Shown one piece after another: positions 26,152 to 36,985 of a DNA stretch of 64,000 nt. The position numbers and the translations under genes are program-made. Source of the stretch: an uncultured bacterium (GTDB lineage: Bacteria; Pseudomonadota; Alphaproteobacteria; Sphingomonadales; Sphingomonadaceae); contig CALOGB020000009.1 in assembly GCA_942636505.2 (NCBI GenBank), positions 124,001 to 188,000 on the forward strand, given 5' to 3'. Below the pieces are notes generated by a model, which saw only the letters and a list, made by a program, of their open reading frames with translations, ran no database searches and was not told the DNA's origin. Numbering within the stretch: the stretch's first letter is position 1; each line of letters opens with the position of its first letter.

Positions 26152-26394
26152 CTATCGCGCGCGTTGCCAGCGGGCGCTGATCCTGACCGGGTCGTGGATA
26201 TGGCCGCCGACGACCAACAGCATCGCGCCGGCGCTGGCGCAGACGAAGCCGATCGTGGCGAGCAGGAACGCGAGCGCGCCGGGTGCCGAGTAGAGACGAG
26301 CCAGCGTGTGGATCGCGGTGGTGGCGATCGCGAGCAACAGGACACCACTGGCGCGGAGGCTAAGATCGGTGCGGAGGCGGCGGGCGTCGGTCAT
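26152..26394 (-). CDS. Small two-helix membrane protein
   Basis: 80 residues with two hydrophobic helices (about 12-35 and 40-63), the second ending in AGAMLLVVGGHIHDPVR, and a short basic tail. The family is not recognised. It lies 90 bp upstream of mdoG on the same strand and could be co-transcribed with it, or it could have its own role in the envelope. Start ATG 26394. Confidence 0.6.
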   Translation of the reverse strand: MTDARRLRTDLSLRASGVLLLAIATTAIHTLARLYSAPGALAFLLATIGFVCASAGAMLLVVGGHIHDPVRISARWQRAR

Positions 26395-26477
26395 GCGACG
26401 CTTCAGCTATCGCTAGCCGCATAAGCGTTCGAGATTGATTTCGTGGGGGAGCCATAGTGTTCGCGTAGTGCGCAATC

Positions 26478-26560
26478 CCGTCATCCCGGCGAAAGCCGGG
26501 ACCTCGCGCGGCAGGGGCGACCTACGGCAGGGAGACCCCAGCTGTCGCTGGGGGTGACGG
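26478..26560. repeat. Double-hairpin repeat, family G (CCCGGCGAAAGCCGGG / CCCCAGC type)
   Basis: Left half CGTCATCCCGGCGAAAGCCG and right half CCCCAGCTGTCGCTGGGGGT flank a roughly 35-bp linker; the halves have drifted apart. A cleaner copy is at 55431. Confidence 0.7.
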
Positions 26561-26614
26561 TCGGGGCTGAAGTGTTAGTTGGTCGCGCACGGTAACGAGC
26601 GGACCGACCGCTTC

Positions 26615-26673
26615 CTTGTTCTCCCGCGAAGGCGGGAGCCCAGTCTGGATCCCCGCCTTCGCGGGGAAACAAG
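26615..26673. repeat. Double-hairpin repeat, family A
   Basis: CTCCCGCGAAGGCGGGAG and CCCCGCCTTCGCGGGG facing each other. With the preceding family G copy it fills the 300-bp gap downstream of kdpE, where I see no gene. Confidence 0.8.
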
Positions 26674-26693
26674 TTTTCTGCCTATGGAAACGC

Positions 26694-27383
26694 TCAGGGG
26701 TCGACGAGCAGCCGGTATCCAATCCCAAGTTCGTTCGCGATGACCGTGCCGACGCCCCCCGTCCCCTCCAGCTTCTGCCGCAGGTTCCGCACCACGATCC
26801 GCAGATACTCGATCCGCCGGTCGTGATCGGTCGGCCACGCTGCCTCCAGGATCCGCTGGTGCGTTACGACCCGCCCCGGATGCGCCGCCAACGCCGACAG
26901 CACGTCAAACTCCTTTCGCGTCAGATGCGCCTCCTCGTTCCCGCGCCGGACGAGACGGTGTTCGAAATCGATCTCCACCCCATGCGCGTGCAAGACCGTC
27001 GGCCGCGATGTCGCCTCGCCGCGCCCCCGCAACGCCACCCGCAACCGTGCGAGCAGTTCCTCGGTATCGAACGGCTTCGTCACATAGTCCTCCGCCCCGA
27101 GATCCAGCGCAGCGACCTTCTGGTCAGTCGCCTCGCGCGCGGAGACGACGAGGATGATCGGATCGCCGAGCTTCTTCAGCAGCGGCACCAGTTCGAGCCC
27201 GTCACGGTCGGGCAACCCCAGGTCGAGCAGCACTGCGGTCAACGGCCGGCTCGCCGCGATCCGTAGCGCCTCACGCGCATCGACCGCCTCCTCGACGCCG
27301 TACCCCACGCGCTCCAGCGTGTTCTTCAACAATCGCCGGATATGCAGTTCGTCGTCGACGATCAGGACCGTCTGCGCGCTCAT
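26694..27383 (-). CDS. kdpE: Response regulator KdpE
   Basis: A 229-residue OmpR-type response regulator. The receiver domain (about 1-120) has the acidic pair D10/D11, phosphoacceptor D54 in VLLDLGLPDRDG and the switch lysine in YVTKPF. The C-terminal winged helix (about 130-226) has LTRKEFDVLSALAAHPGRVV and the recognition helix near VRNLRQKLE. Phosphorylated by KdpD under potassium limitation, it activates the kdp operon. Its start overlaps the kdpD stop by four bases, making it the last gene of the cluster. Confidence 0.93.
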   Translation of the reverse strand: MSAQTVLIVDDELHIRRLLKNTLERVGYGVEEAVDAREALRIAASRPLTAVLLDLGLPDRDGLELVPLLKKLGDPIILVVSAREATDQKVAALDLGAEDYVTKPFDTEELLARLRVALRGRGEATSRPTVLHAHGVEIDFEHRLVRRGNEEAHLTRKEFDVLSALAAHPGRVVTHQRILEAAWPTDHDRRIEYLRIVVRNLRQKLEGTGGVGTVIANELGIGYRLLVDP

Positions 27384-30040
27384 ACATTCGCTCCATCGGT
27401 GTCGCGGACGAGCAGGGTTACCGGGAAACACAGGCTGAAGCGTGCGCCGGTCAGGTCTTCGCGATTGCTGGCTTCGACGGTCATCCCCATCGCCTCGGCG
27501 AACGCCTTGACGATCGCAAGCCCAAGCCCCGTGCCGCCGATCGCGCGGTCGGAGCCTTCGAGGCGGCGGAACGTCTCGAACACCTCTTTCTCGCGACCCG
27601 GCGGCAGGCCCGGCCCCTGGTCGATCACCGACAGCCGGAGCATTCCGAAGCGGTGTTCCGCACGGACGACGATCGGCGTGCCCGGATCGGCATAGCGCCC
27701 CGCATTGTCGAGCAGGTTGAGCAGGCAATGATGCAGCAGTTGCGGGTCAACGCGGACCAAAGGCAGGTTCGGCGCGACGTCTAGTTCGATCGCATGACCT
27801 TCGAGCACGCGCTTCGTGTCGTGCACCGCGCCCGCCACCGCATCGGTGAGGTCGGTCGGTTCGAGCCGCAACCGGAGCGCCCCCGCCTCGACGCGCGCCA
27901 TGTCGAGCAGATTGCCGACGAAGCGATTGAGCCGCGCCGCCTCGGTCTCGATCGTGTCGATCAGCTCGGGCGTGACGCCGCGGTGCAATTCGGCTGCCGC
28001 CGCCATCACCGAGGTCAGCGGCGTGCGCAGGTCGTGGCTCACCGACGACAGCAACGCCTGCCGCAACCGATCGCGCTCGCGCACCGCATCGACATCGCGC
28101 ATCTCGACCTCCAGCCGCGCGCGTTCGAGCACCAGCGATGCCTGATCCACCAGACTCATCAGCAATGGCAATTGGTCGGACCGCACCGGATCGCCGCCCG
28201 CCTCGCGCGCCAACCCAAGCACCGCCAGCGTCCGCTCGCCCGAGCGCAACGGCTGGAAAAACCACTCCGACGCCGCCAGCGTGCTCGACCCGCGGCCCGC
28301 AGGCGCGCCCGTATCATACGCCCATTGCGCGGCCGCCATCTCCATCGTCTCCAGCCGGTAATCCGCGCCGTTGGCTGCCTGCACCGCGAGGCCAGGGTCC
28401 TCCGCGACCAAGATCACGGCGCGCACGCCGAACAGCCGTCCGATTTCCTCGCAGATCGCGCGGGCGAGCGCGACCGGCTCGTTGAGCGATGTCAGTTGGC
28501 GCAGGAAGCCGGCGAGCGCGGCGTTGGTGCGCGCGCTGGCGGCGGCGATGTCCGCCTGCGCGCGGACCCGCGAGGTAAGCTGGCTCGTCACGAACGCGAT
28601 GCCGAGCAGCACGAGGATCGAGATCACGTTCTCGGGATTGTTGATCGTCAGCGTGCCGGTCGGCGGCAGGAAAAAGAAATTGTAGGCGATCGACGAAACC
28701 ACGCCTGCGAACAGGCCGGTACGCAGCCCGAACAGGCTCGCCGCGGCCATTACCGGCAGCAGGTACAGCAGCGCGACGTTGCCGAGGTTGAGGATGTGGA
28801 AGAGCGCGCTTGCCACGCCCGTGACGCCGGCGACCATCGCCGTCGTCCAGGCGTAACCCGCCTTGCTGCCCCAGCCGCCGCCATGCGCACGTTTGCCGCG
28901 CGACACGGTGCTCGCCTCCATCGGCAGGACGTGGACCGCGATCCCCGGCGTCTCGCGGACCATCTGGTCGACGACCGAGCCGTGGCGGAGTTCGAACCAG
29001 CGTGAGCGGGTGGACTTGCCAACCACGAGCTGCGTCGCGCGCGCCTCGGTGGCGAAGGTCTTCAGGCCGTCGACGACCGATGTCGCGGGGACGGTCGCTA
29101 CATCGCCACCGAGTTGGGTCGCCAGGTTGAAGACGGCGGCGAGCTGGCGGTGCTCGGGCTCGCCGAAGGTCTGCGCGCGGGGCGTCTCGATATACACCGC
29201 GGTCCAGGGCGCGTGCATCGCGTCGGCGATCCGCTTGGTCGCGCGGACGAGACCAAGCGCGCCGGGCAGTTCGCTGATCGCGACGACGATCCGCTCGCCG
29301 CCCGCCCAAGTGCCGCCGACGCCGAGCGCGCGGACGTGCTCGAGCATCTGCGCGTCGACGGCTTGCGCAGCGCGGCGGAGCGCGAGCTCGCGTAAGGCGG
29401 ACAGGTTCGACTTGGAGAAGAAGTGCGCGAGGGCTCGGGTGGCTTCGTGGGGGAGGTAGACCTTGCCCGCCTTCAACCGCTCGATCAGTTCGTCGGGCGG
29501 GATGTCGACGACTTCGATTTCGGCGGCCTCGACGATGCTGTCGGGGACGGTCTCGCGGACGCGGACGCGGGTGAACGAGGCGACGACGTCGTTGAGGCTC
29601 TCAATGTGCTGGATGTTGATCGTCGAATAGACGTCGATGCCCGCGGCGAGCAGTTCCTCGACATCCTGGTAGCGTTTCGGATGGCGGCTGCCGGGGGCGT
29701 TGCTGTGGGCGAGTTCGTCGACGAGGACCAGCGTCGGCGCGCGTTCGAGGATCGCGTCGAGGTCCATCTCGTCGAGCGTGCGGCCCTCGTACGGGATCGC
29801 TTTGCGCGGGACGATCTCGTGGCCCCTTGTCAGTGCTTCGGTTTCGACGCGGCCGTGCGTCTCGACCACGCCAATAACGACGTCGACACCCGCGCGGCGA
29901 CGTTCGGCGCCTTCGGAGAGCATCTCGTAGGTTTTCCCCACACCGGGGGCGGCGCCGAGGAAGATCTTCAGACGGCCGCGACCCTCCTGCGATGCCTGTC
30001 GCAGAAGGGCCTCGGGGGATGGTCGCGTGTCGTCGTTCAA
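27380..30040 (-). CDS. kdpD: Potassium sensor histidine kinase KdpD
   Basis: 886 residues. The N-terminal KdpD domain (about 20-230) has the Walker motif GAAPGVGKTYEM and VDELAHSNAPGSRHPKRYQDV. A universal-stress-protein domain follows (about 245-370), then four close helices (about 395-495) including FFFLPPTGTLTINNPENV, a GAF-like region, the HisKA domain with H669 in SSVSHDLRTPLTSV, and the ATPase with NLLDNAGRYA and GGTGLGLAIVK. It senses low potassium or turgor and phosphorylates KdpE. It overlaps kdpC and kdpE by four bases each. All catalytic motifs are intact. Confidence 0.95.
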   Translation of the reverse strand: MNDDTRPSPEALLRQASQEGRGRLKIFLGAAPGVGKTYEMLSEGAERRRAGVDVVIGVVETHGRVETEALTRGHEIVPRKAIPYEGRTLDEMDLDAILERAPTLVLVDELAHSNAPGSRHPKRYQDVEELLAAGIDVYSTINIQHIESLNDVVASFTRVRVRETVPDSIVEAAEIEVVDIPPDELIERLKAGKVYLPHEATRALAHFFSKSNLSALRELALRRAAQAVDAQMLEHVRALGVGGTWAGGERIVVAISELPGALGLVRATKRIADAMHAPWTAVYIETPRAQTFGEPEHRQLAAVFNLATQLGGDVATVPATSVVDGLKTFATEARATQLVVGKSTRSRWFELRHGSVVDQMVRETPGIAVHVLPMEASTVSRGKRAHGGGWGSKAGYAWTTAMVAGVTGVASALFHILNLGNVALLYLLPVMAAASLFGLRTGLFAGVVSSIAYNFFFLPPTGTLTINNPENVISILVLLGIAFVTSQLTSRVRAQADIAAASARTNAALAGFLRQLTSLNEPVALARAICEEIGRLFGVRAVILVAEDPGLAVQAANGADYRLETMEMAAAQWAYDTGAPAGRGSSTLAASEWFFQPLRSGERTLAVLGLAREAGGDPVRSDQLPLLMSLVDQASLVLERARLEVEMRDVDAVRERDRLRQALLSSVSHDLRTPLTSVMAAAAELHRGVTPELIDTIETEAARLNRFVGNLLDMARVEAGALRLRLEPTDLTDAVAGAVHDTKRVLEGHAIELDVAPNLPLVRVDPQLLHHCLLNLLDNAGRYADPGTPIVVRAEHRFGMLRLSVIDQGPGLPPGREKEVFETFRRLEGSDRAIGGTGLGLAIVKAFAEAMGMTVEASNREDLTGARFSLCFPVTLLVRDTDGANV

Positions 30041-30618
30041 CGTGCGCCCGTTGCGTCCAGCGCGCGGTTGAGGGCGAAGACGTTGACGCGCGGCTCGCCG
30101 AGAATGCCGAGCAGCGGGCCGTCGACGTTGGCGGTTACCAGCGCGCGGACCTTATCTGCGGGCAAGCCACGGGTACGCGCGACGCGATCGACTTGCGCGT
30201 AGGCAGAGGCTGGCGACAGGTCGGGGTCTAGACCCGAACCTGAGGCGGTGGCGAGATCGGCCGGGAGTGGCCCGGTCACGCCTTCCGCGCGGCGCTTGGC
30301 AACATCGACCTTGGTGCGATCGACGAGCGCCTGGCTGGTCGGGCCGTAGTTCGAACCCGACGAGGCCAGCCCGTCATAGCCCTTGCCCGCTGCAGACGGA
30401 CGCGTCTGGAAATAGCGATCGGTGGTGAAGGCCTGCCCGACGACGGTCGAGCCGATCGCCTTTCCGTTGGCCATGACGAGGCTGCCGTTCGCTTGCGCGG
30501 GGAAGATGGCCTGTCCGATCCCGGTCATCGCTAGGGGATAGACGATCCCGAGCAACAGCGCGAACAGGATCGTCATGACGAACGCCGGGCGGAGGGCGGA
30601 GGTGAAATCGGAGTTCAT
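30037..30618 (-). CDS. kdpC: Potassium-transporting ATPase subunit C
   Basis: A 193-residue protein with one N-terminal membrane helix (about 11-35, FVMTILFALLLGIVYPLAMTG) and a periplasmic domain with the family motifs FTTDRYFQTRPSAAG, GSNYGPTSQAL and the C-terminal VNVFALNRALD. It stabilises the KdpFABC complex. Start ATG 30618. The 277-bp gap to kdpB holds two repeats. Confidence 0.93.
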   Translation of the reverse strand: MNSDFTSALRPAFVMTILFALLLGIVYPLAMTGIGQAIFPAQANGSLVMANGKAIGSTVVGQAFTTDRYFQTRPSAAGKGYDGLASSGSNYGPTSQALVDRTKVDVAKRRAEGVTGPLPADLATASGSGLDPDLSPASAYAQVDRVARTRGLPADKVRALVTANVDGPLLGILGEPRVNVFALNRALDATGAR

Positions 30619-30630
30619 TCTGTCGTCTCC

Positions 30631-30690
30631 ATGTGTCCCCGCGCAGGCGGGGACACAGTCTGGGCACCCGCCTTCGCAGGTGAACAATTC
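30631..30690. repeat. Double-hairpin repeat, family A, inside the kdp operon
   Basis: Degraded family A unit (GTCCCCGCGCAGGCGGGGAC and ACCCGCCTTCGCAGGTG) just upstream of the kdpC start codon on the transcribed strand. Confidence 0.7.
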
Positions 30691-30740
30691 TTTGGGGTGA
30701 GGGCAGCGGAGGTTGCGCCCCGCGCCTTCCCACTCGGCTC

Positions 30741-30845
30741 CTCCCCGGCGAAGGCCGGGGTCCAATTGGGTGACGTCGCCCCCTCGAGTTGCGCTTCGTT
30801 ACCTCGACCTTTCCAATTGGGCCCCGGCCTTCGCCGGGGTGGTGG
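30741..30845. repeat. Double-hairpin repeat, family B, inside the kdp operon
   Basis: Inverted CCCCGGCGAAGGCCGGGG halves with the inner CCAATTGG. With the family A copy it separates kdpB from kdpC, unlike the tight spacing of the other kdp genes. Confidence 0.8.
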
Positions 30846-30895
30846 TGGGTCGCGGTGCGAGGGTAAGCGTGCGCCCGACGGGCTGGTCTCGGTCA

Positions 30896-32926
<2,031 letters not shown>

Positions 32927-32940
32927 TTTGGCTTGTCCCG

Positions 32941-34644
32941 TCAGAAGGTTTTGCCGCTGATCATCGCGAGATGATCGGCGATGGGACCGAGCGCGAGGCT
33001 CGGCAGGAAGGTCAGGCCACCGATGATCAGGATGATCCCGACCAGCAGGCCGACCCACAGGCCACCCGTCGTCGGGAACGAGCCTGCGCTCTCCGGCGTG
33101 TACTTCTTGGCCGCGAGACCACCGGCGATGGCGAGCATCGGCACGATGATGAAGAAGCGCCCGAGCCACATCGCGACCCCCAGCAGACCGTTGTAATACG
33201 GCGTGTTGGCGGTGAGCCCGGCAAAGGCCGACCCGTTGTTACCAACCGCGCTGGTGAACGCGTAGAGGATCTCGCTGAACCCGTGCGGACCCTTGTTGAG
33301 CGGCCCTGCGAGCCCGTCGGGCAGCACGGCACTGAGCGCGGTAAAGCCGAGGATGACGAGCGGCAGGATGGCAATCGCCAGCACCGCCAGTTTCACTTCG
33401 CGCGATTCGATCTTCTTGCCGACATATTCGGGCGTCCGGCCGACCATCAGGCCCGCGACGAACACCGCCAGGATGGCGAACAGCAGGAAGCCGTAGATGC
33501 CTGCACCGACGCCGCCGATGACGACTTCGCCGAGCTGGATGTTGAGCAGCGGGATCATGCCGCCCAGCGCCGTGAAGCTGTCATGCATGCCGTTGACCGC
33601 GCCGCACGATGCGGCCGTGGTGACGACCGAGAACAACGCGGACGCGGCGATCCCGAAGCGGACCTCCTTGCCTTCCATGTTGCCGCCCGCCACGCCGATA
33701 TTGTGGAGGATCGGGTTACCCGCGGCTTCCTGCCAATAGGTGACGGTGACGCCGGCGAGGAACAGCACGAGCATCGCCGAGAGGATCGCCCAACCCTGCC
33801 TGGTGTTGCCAACGGCCTTGCCGAACGTCCAGGTCAGCCCGAAGCCGATCAGGAAGATCGACAGCATCTGCACGAGGTTGACGAGCGCGGACGGGTTTTC
33901 GAACGGATGCGCCGAGTTCGCGTTGAAGAAGCCGCCACCATTGGTGCCGAGCATCTTGATCGCTTCCTGGCTCGCCACCGGCCCGAGCGTCAGCGTCTGC
34001 TTGAGCCCTTCGAGCGTGGTGATGTCGACCGTGCCGGCCATCGTCTGCGGCACGCCACTGGCGATGTAGAAGATCGTAATGACGACGCAGATCGGCAGCA
34101 GCACGTACAGCGTGACGCGCGTCATGTCGGCCCAGAAATTGCCGATCGTCGCACTCGAGCGCCGCGCGAACCCGCGGAATAGCGCGAACGCCAGCGCGAT
34201 GCCGGTCGCCGCCGACAGGAAGTTGTGGATCGTCAGCCCGAACATCTGGCTGAAGTTCGACACGGTGGATTCGCCACCATAGCTCTGCCAGTTGGTGTTC
34301 GTCGTGAAGCTGATCGCGGTGTTGAACGCGAGATGCGGGCTGAGCCCTGCGAGACCCTGCGGATTGCCGGGGAGCACGCCTTGCAGACGCAACACCGCGT
34401 AGGTCAGCGCCATCAGCATCGCGTTGAACATGATCATGTGCAGCGCGTAACGGCGCCAGCCCTGCTCCGCCTTCGGATCGATGCCGCTGAGCTTGTAGAA
34501 GCCGGTCTCGACGGGGCCGAGGATCGCGTGGATCGGCGTGCGGCGGCCTTCGTACAAGGCGAACAGCCACATACCGACGGGTTTGGTCAACGCCAGCAAT
34601 ATGCCGACGAAGCCCAGGATGAGGATCCATCCTTCGAATGTCAT
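32941..34644 (-). CDS. kdpA: Potassium-transporting ATPase subunit A
   Basis: The 567-residue potassium-channel-like subunit of the Kdp pump with about ten helices. Selectivity-filter-type segments are visible, including [46 protein letters not shown] and [11 protein letters not shown]. Start ATG 34644. It follows kdpF by 12 bp. Length matches E. coli KdpA (557). Confidence 0.97.
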   Translation of the reverse strand: MTFEGWILILGFVGILLALTKPVGMWLFALYEGRRTPIHAILGPVETGFYKLSGIDPKAEQGWRRYALHMIMFNAMLMALTYAVLRLQGVLPGNPQGLAGLSPHLAFNTAISFTTNTNWQSYGGESTVSNFSQMFGLTIHNFLSAATGIALAFALFRGFARRSSATIGNFWADMTRVTLYVLLPICVVITIFYIASGVPQTMAGTVDITTLEGLKQTLTLGPVASQEAIKMLGTNGGGFFNANSAHPFENPSALVNLVQMLSIFLIGFGLTWTFGKAVGNTRQGWAILSAMLVLFLAGVTVTYWQEAAGNPILHNIGVAGGNMEGKEVRFGIAASALFSVVTTAASCGAVNGMHDSFTALGGMIPLLNIQLGEVVIGGVGAGIYGFLLFAILAVFVAGLMVGRTPEYVGKKIESREVKLAVLAIAILPLVILGFTALSAVLPDGLAGPLNKGPHGFSEILYAFTSAVGNNGSAFAGLTANTPYYNGLLGVAMWLGRFFIIVPMLAIAGGLAAKKYTPESAGSFPTTGGLWVGLLVGIILIIGGLTFLPSLALGPIADHLAMISGKTF

Positions 34645-34656
34645 GGCGACGCGCTC

Positions 34657-34746
34657 CTAAAAGCGTTCGGGGCGGATGAGCACCGCCACGAGGTAAAACA
34701 GCAGCCCGAGCGCGACGATCGCGGCGAGCCAGAGGTCGAGGGTCAT
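34657..34746 (-). CDS. kdpF: Potassium-transporting ATPase subunit F (29 residues)
   Basis: A 29-residue single-helix peptide beginning MTLDLWLAAIV and ending YLVAVLIRPERF. The YLVxALI-x-x-E-x-F ending matches the KdpF family, whose members stabilise the KdpABC complex. It lies exactly where expected, 12 bp before kdpA. Genes this short are often missed in automatic annotation. Confidence 0.9.
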   Translation of the reverse strand: MTLDLWLAAIVALGLLFYLVAVLIRPERF

Positions 34747-34764
34747 GATAGTGTCCTCATGGGC

Positions 34765-34848
34765 TCAGGCGTTGTCGCACAGGCGGACATAGGCGAGCGT
34801 CGCCGCCACCAGTCCGACCATGAACGCTATCCAGAGTAGATCCTGCAT
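34765..34848 (-). CDS. 27-residue membrane microprotein between porin and kdpF
   Basis: Reads MQDLLWIAFMVGLVAATLAY followed by VRLCDNA: one hydrophobic helix ending in a Y-V-R-x-C motif. AAGGA lies 6 nt upstream of the ATG, a strong ribosome-binding site. It starts 11 bp after the porin stop and ends 18 bp before kdpF, so it sits in a tight operon. I recall similar tiny ORFs before kdpF in other Gram-negatives, but I cannot verify this. It may be an extra KdpF-like subunit. Confidence 0.7.
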   Translation of the reverse strand: MQDLLWIAFMVGLVAATLAYVRLCDNA

Positions 34849-34859
34849 CGGTCGATCCT

Positions 34860-35708
34860 TCAGAAGGCGGCGGTGAGCGAGGCGACGATCGTGCCGTCGG
34901 CGATCGATCCGGTTCCGTCCTGGCCGCGCGAGAAGCTCGGCTGGAGATACGCAGCACTGCGACGCGTGATGTCGGTGTCGACATAGCTCACGTTCAGCGT
35001 CAGGTTTTTATACGTAGTGTCCGCACCGAGCGACCAATCCCAATAGGCGCCGGTTGGCGCCGCACTGGTCGCGTTGGGGCCGAGGCCGTCATTGCCCCAG
35101 CTATGGCCGATATGCGCCTTGGCCGTCACGGGCGTGCCGGTAATCGCGAACGCGCCGTCGCCGGTGAGGTAGAGATTGTCCTCCTTGTCGCCCGCGTCGG
35201 TATAGACGCCCGCCGCGGCATCGGCGCCGGTGCGATACCATTGGCCGAGCGCCTGCTGCTTCGGCGCGTAGAAGGCGCTCGCGGTCAGCGTCGCCGGGCC
35301 GGTGGTACCGCTGAGCTTCACATAGGGCTCGGCATAGTCGGTCTTCGAGGCGCCGCCCGGATACATGTACCAGGTCAGGCCGACGTCGATCGTCGCGTTG
35401 TCCGCGAGCTTGTGCTTGTAGCCGCCGATCAGGTCGAGCTCCATGTTCGAACCGCCGAACGTGCCCCAGCCCGACAGGTTCGAGCCCCATGCGCCGACAT
35501 AGAACCCGCTCTCATGCGCAATCGTCAGCCCGCCCTGGATCGCGCCATCCTTGTCCGACTGCGACACGCCGCGCAGGCGATAGTCGGTCGCGAGCGTCAC
35601 CGAACCGGAGACGGTTACCGGAGACGGCGGCGCAGTGTCCTGTGCGAACGCGGGCGTAGCGATACCGGCGAGAAGTCCGGCGGCGGCGGTGAAACGAAGA
35701 ATGTGCAT
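34860..35708 (-). CDS. TorF family putative porin
   Basis: 282 residues with a signal peptide ending ATPAFAQ, then an outer-membrane beta-barrel of alternating short strands. VSGSVTLATDYRLRGVSQSD is the TorF/Gcw_chp signature, with FYVGAWGSNLSGWG and ELDLIGGYKHKL following; the C-terminus ends in an aromatic (LTAAF), as outer-membrane barrels require. It is the first gene of the kdp operon, which suggests it lets potassium or other small solutes cross the outer membrane; that is inference. A start at 35720 (MGTAMHIL) is also possible. Confidence 0.85.
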   Translation of the reverse strand: MHILRFTAAAGLLAGIATPAFAQDTAPPSPVTVSGSVTLATDYRLRGVSQSDKDGAIQGGLTIAHESGFYVGAWGSNLSGWGTFGGSNMELDLIGGYKHKLADNATIDVGLTWYMYPGGASKTDYAEPYVKLSGTTGPATLTASAFYAPKQQALGQWYRTGADAAAGVYTDAGDKEDNLYLTGDGAFAITGTPVTAKAHIGHSWGNDGLGPNATSAAPTGAYWDWSLGADTTYKNLTLNVSYVDTDITRRSAAYLQPSFSRGQDGTGSIADGTIVASLTAAF

Positions 35709-35766
35709 TGCGGTCCCCATGCGCGCGCCGCCGGAAGGATGGCGGTTCGCGAGGACTGGCAATTAG

Positions 35767-35810
35767 GCTCCGGCGACGTAGCAATTCGAGATCGATTGCC
35801 GTGCCGGAGC
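35767..35810 (-). terminator. Hairpin between nhaA and the porin gene
   Basis: An inverted repeat GCTCCGGC/GCCGGAGC (8 bp) encloses an inner GCAAT/ATTGC pair, 26 bp downstream of the nhaA stop on the minus strand. There is no long T-run. It is either an nhaA terminator or part of the porin-kdp control region. Confidence 0.45.
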
Positions 35811-35836
35811 ATATGTTTGCCGTAGTATTGTCGGAA

Positions 35837-36985
35837 TTATTGTGCTGTGCGGCGAAGGATCAGCCAGCCGGCGACACCCGACAGGATCGAGCCGGCGAAC
35901 ACGCCGACCTTTACCGCGTCCATCGCATGCGGTGCGCCGGCGAACGCAAGCCCGCCGATGAACAGGCTCATCGTGAAGCCAATCCCGCACAGCACCGCCA
36001 TGCCGTACACCTGAGTCCAGCTCGCGTTCCTGGGCGCCTCGGCCAGCCGGAACGTCACGAGCCCACGGATCGTCGCGAAGATGCCGATCTGCTTGCCGAG
36101 GAACAGCCCGAGCATGATCCCGACCGGCAGCGGCGAGATCACGTCCGCCGCCACCATCCCGCCGAACGCGATGCCCGCATTGGCGAACCCGAACGCCGGC
36201 ACGATCAGGAAACTGGACCATGGCTGGAGCGCGTGTTCGAGACGTTTCAGCGGCGGCTGGCCGTCCCCGGTCCGCAGCGGAATCGTCAACGCGACCGCCA
36301 CGCCGGCGAGCGTCGCATGGACACCCGACAGCAATACGCCATACCAGATTGCAACGCCGATCAGCAGGTACGGCACCAGCGACCGCACGCCCGACAAGTT
36401 CAGGATGACGAGCACGCCGAGCCCAGCGCCCGCCGCAAGCAACGGCAGCAGCGCGATATGACCCGTGTAGAACAGTGCGATGACGAGGATCGCGAGCAGG
36501 TCGTCGATCACCGCGATCGCCGTCAGCAGCACCTTCAACGAGGTCGGCACGCGCGACCCAAGCAGGGCCAGGATGCCGAGCGCGAACGCGATGTCGGTCG
36601 CCGCCGGGATCGCCCAGCCGCGCAGATTGGCGGGCGTTCCCATGTTGACCACGACATAGACGGCCGCCGGCACGGCCATGCCCGCGAGCGCCGCCGCACC
36701 GGGCATGATGCGCTCGCCCCAGGTCGAGAGATGCCCCGAGACGAACTCGCTTTTCACCTCCAGCCCGATCAGCAGGAAGAACAGCGCCATCGCGCCGTCG
36801 TCGATCCAGTGATGGACGCTCATCCCGCCGACCGCGTGGTGCAGCGTGGCGAAATACGTTGGCGCGAGCGGTGAATTTGCGACGATCAGCGCCGCTATCG
36901 CCGCCGCGAGCAGCACGATGGCGCCCGCCGCATCACTCGAGAAAAAGCGGCGGATCGCGGTCAAAGACCTTCGCCGCCCACCCAT
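35837..36985 (-). CDS. nhaA: Na+/H+ antiporter NhaA
   Basis: A 382-residue electrogenic antiporter (two protons in per sodium out) with about 12 helices. The catalytic aspartate pair is in TAIAVIDDLLAIL and the family stretch ALFFLLIGLEVKSEFVSGHL is intact, as are PAATDIAFALGIL and GIGFTMSLFIGGLAF. The ATG at 36985 gives MGGRRRSLTAIRRFF and overlaps the end of the upstream FAD gene by 25 bases. It fits with the kdp cluster as ion homeostasis genes. Confidence 0.93.
   Translation of the reverse strand: MGGRRRSLTAIRRFFSSDAAGAIVLLAAAIAALIVANSPLAPTYFATLHHAVGGMSVHHWIDDGAMALFFLLIGLEVKSEFVSGHLSTWGERIMPGAAALAGMAVPAAVYVVVNMGTPANLRGWAIPAATDIAFALGILALLGSRVPTSLKVLLTAIAVIDDLLAILVIALFYTGHIALLPLLAAGAGLGVLVILNLSGVRSLVPYLLIGVAIWYGVLLSGVHATLAGVAVALTIPLRTGDGQPPLKRLEHALQPWSSFLIVPAFGFANAGIAFGGMVAADVISPLPVGIMLGLFLGKQIGIFATIRGLVTFRLAEAPRNASWTQVYGMAVLCGIGFTMSLFIGGLAFAGAPHAMDAVKVGVFAGSILSGVAGWLILRRTAQ

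Noticed and set aside
30618-30765. Upstream in-frame extension of kdpC
   Set aside because: It is translated from the family A repeat and lacks the hydrophobic N-terminus that starts at 30618.
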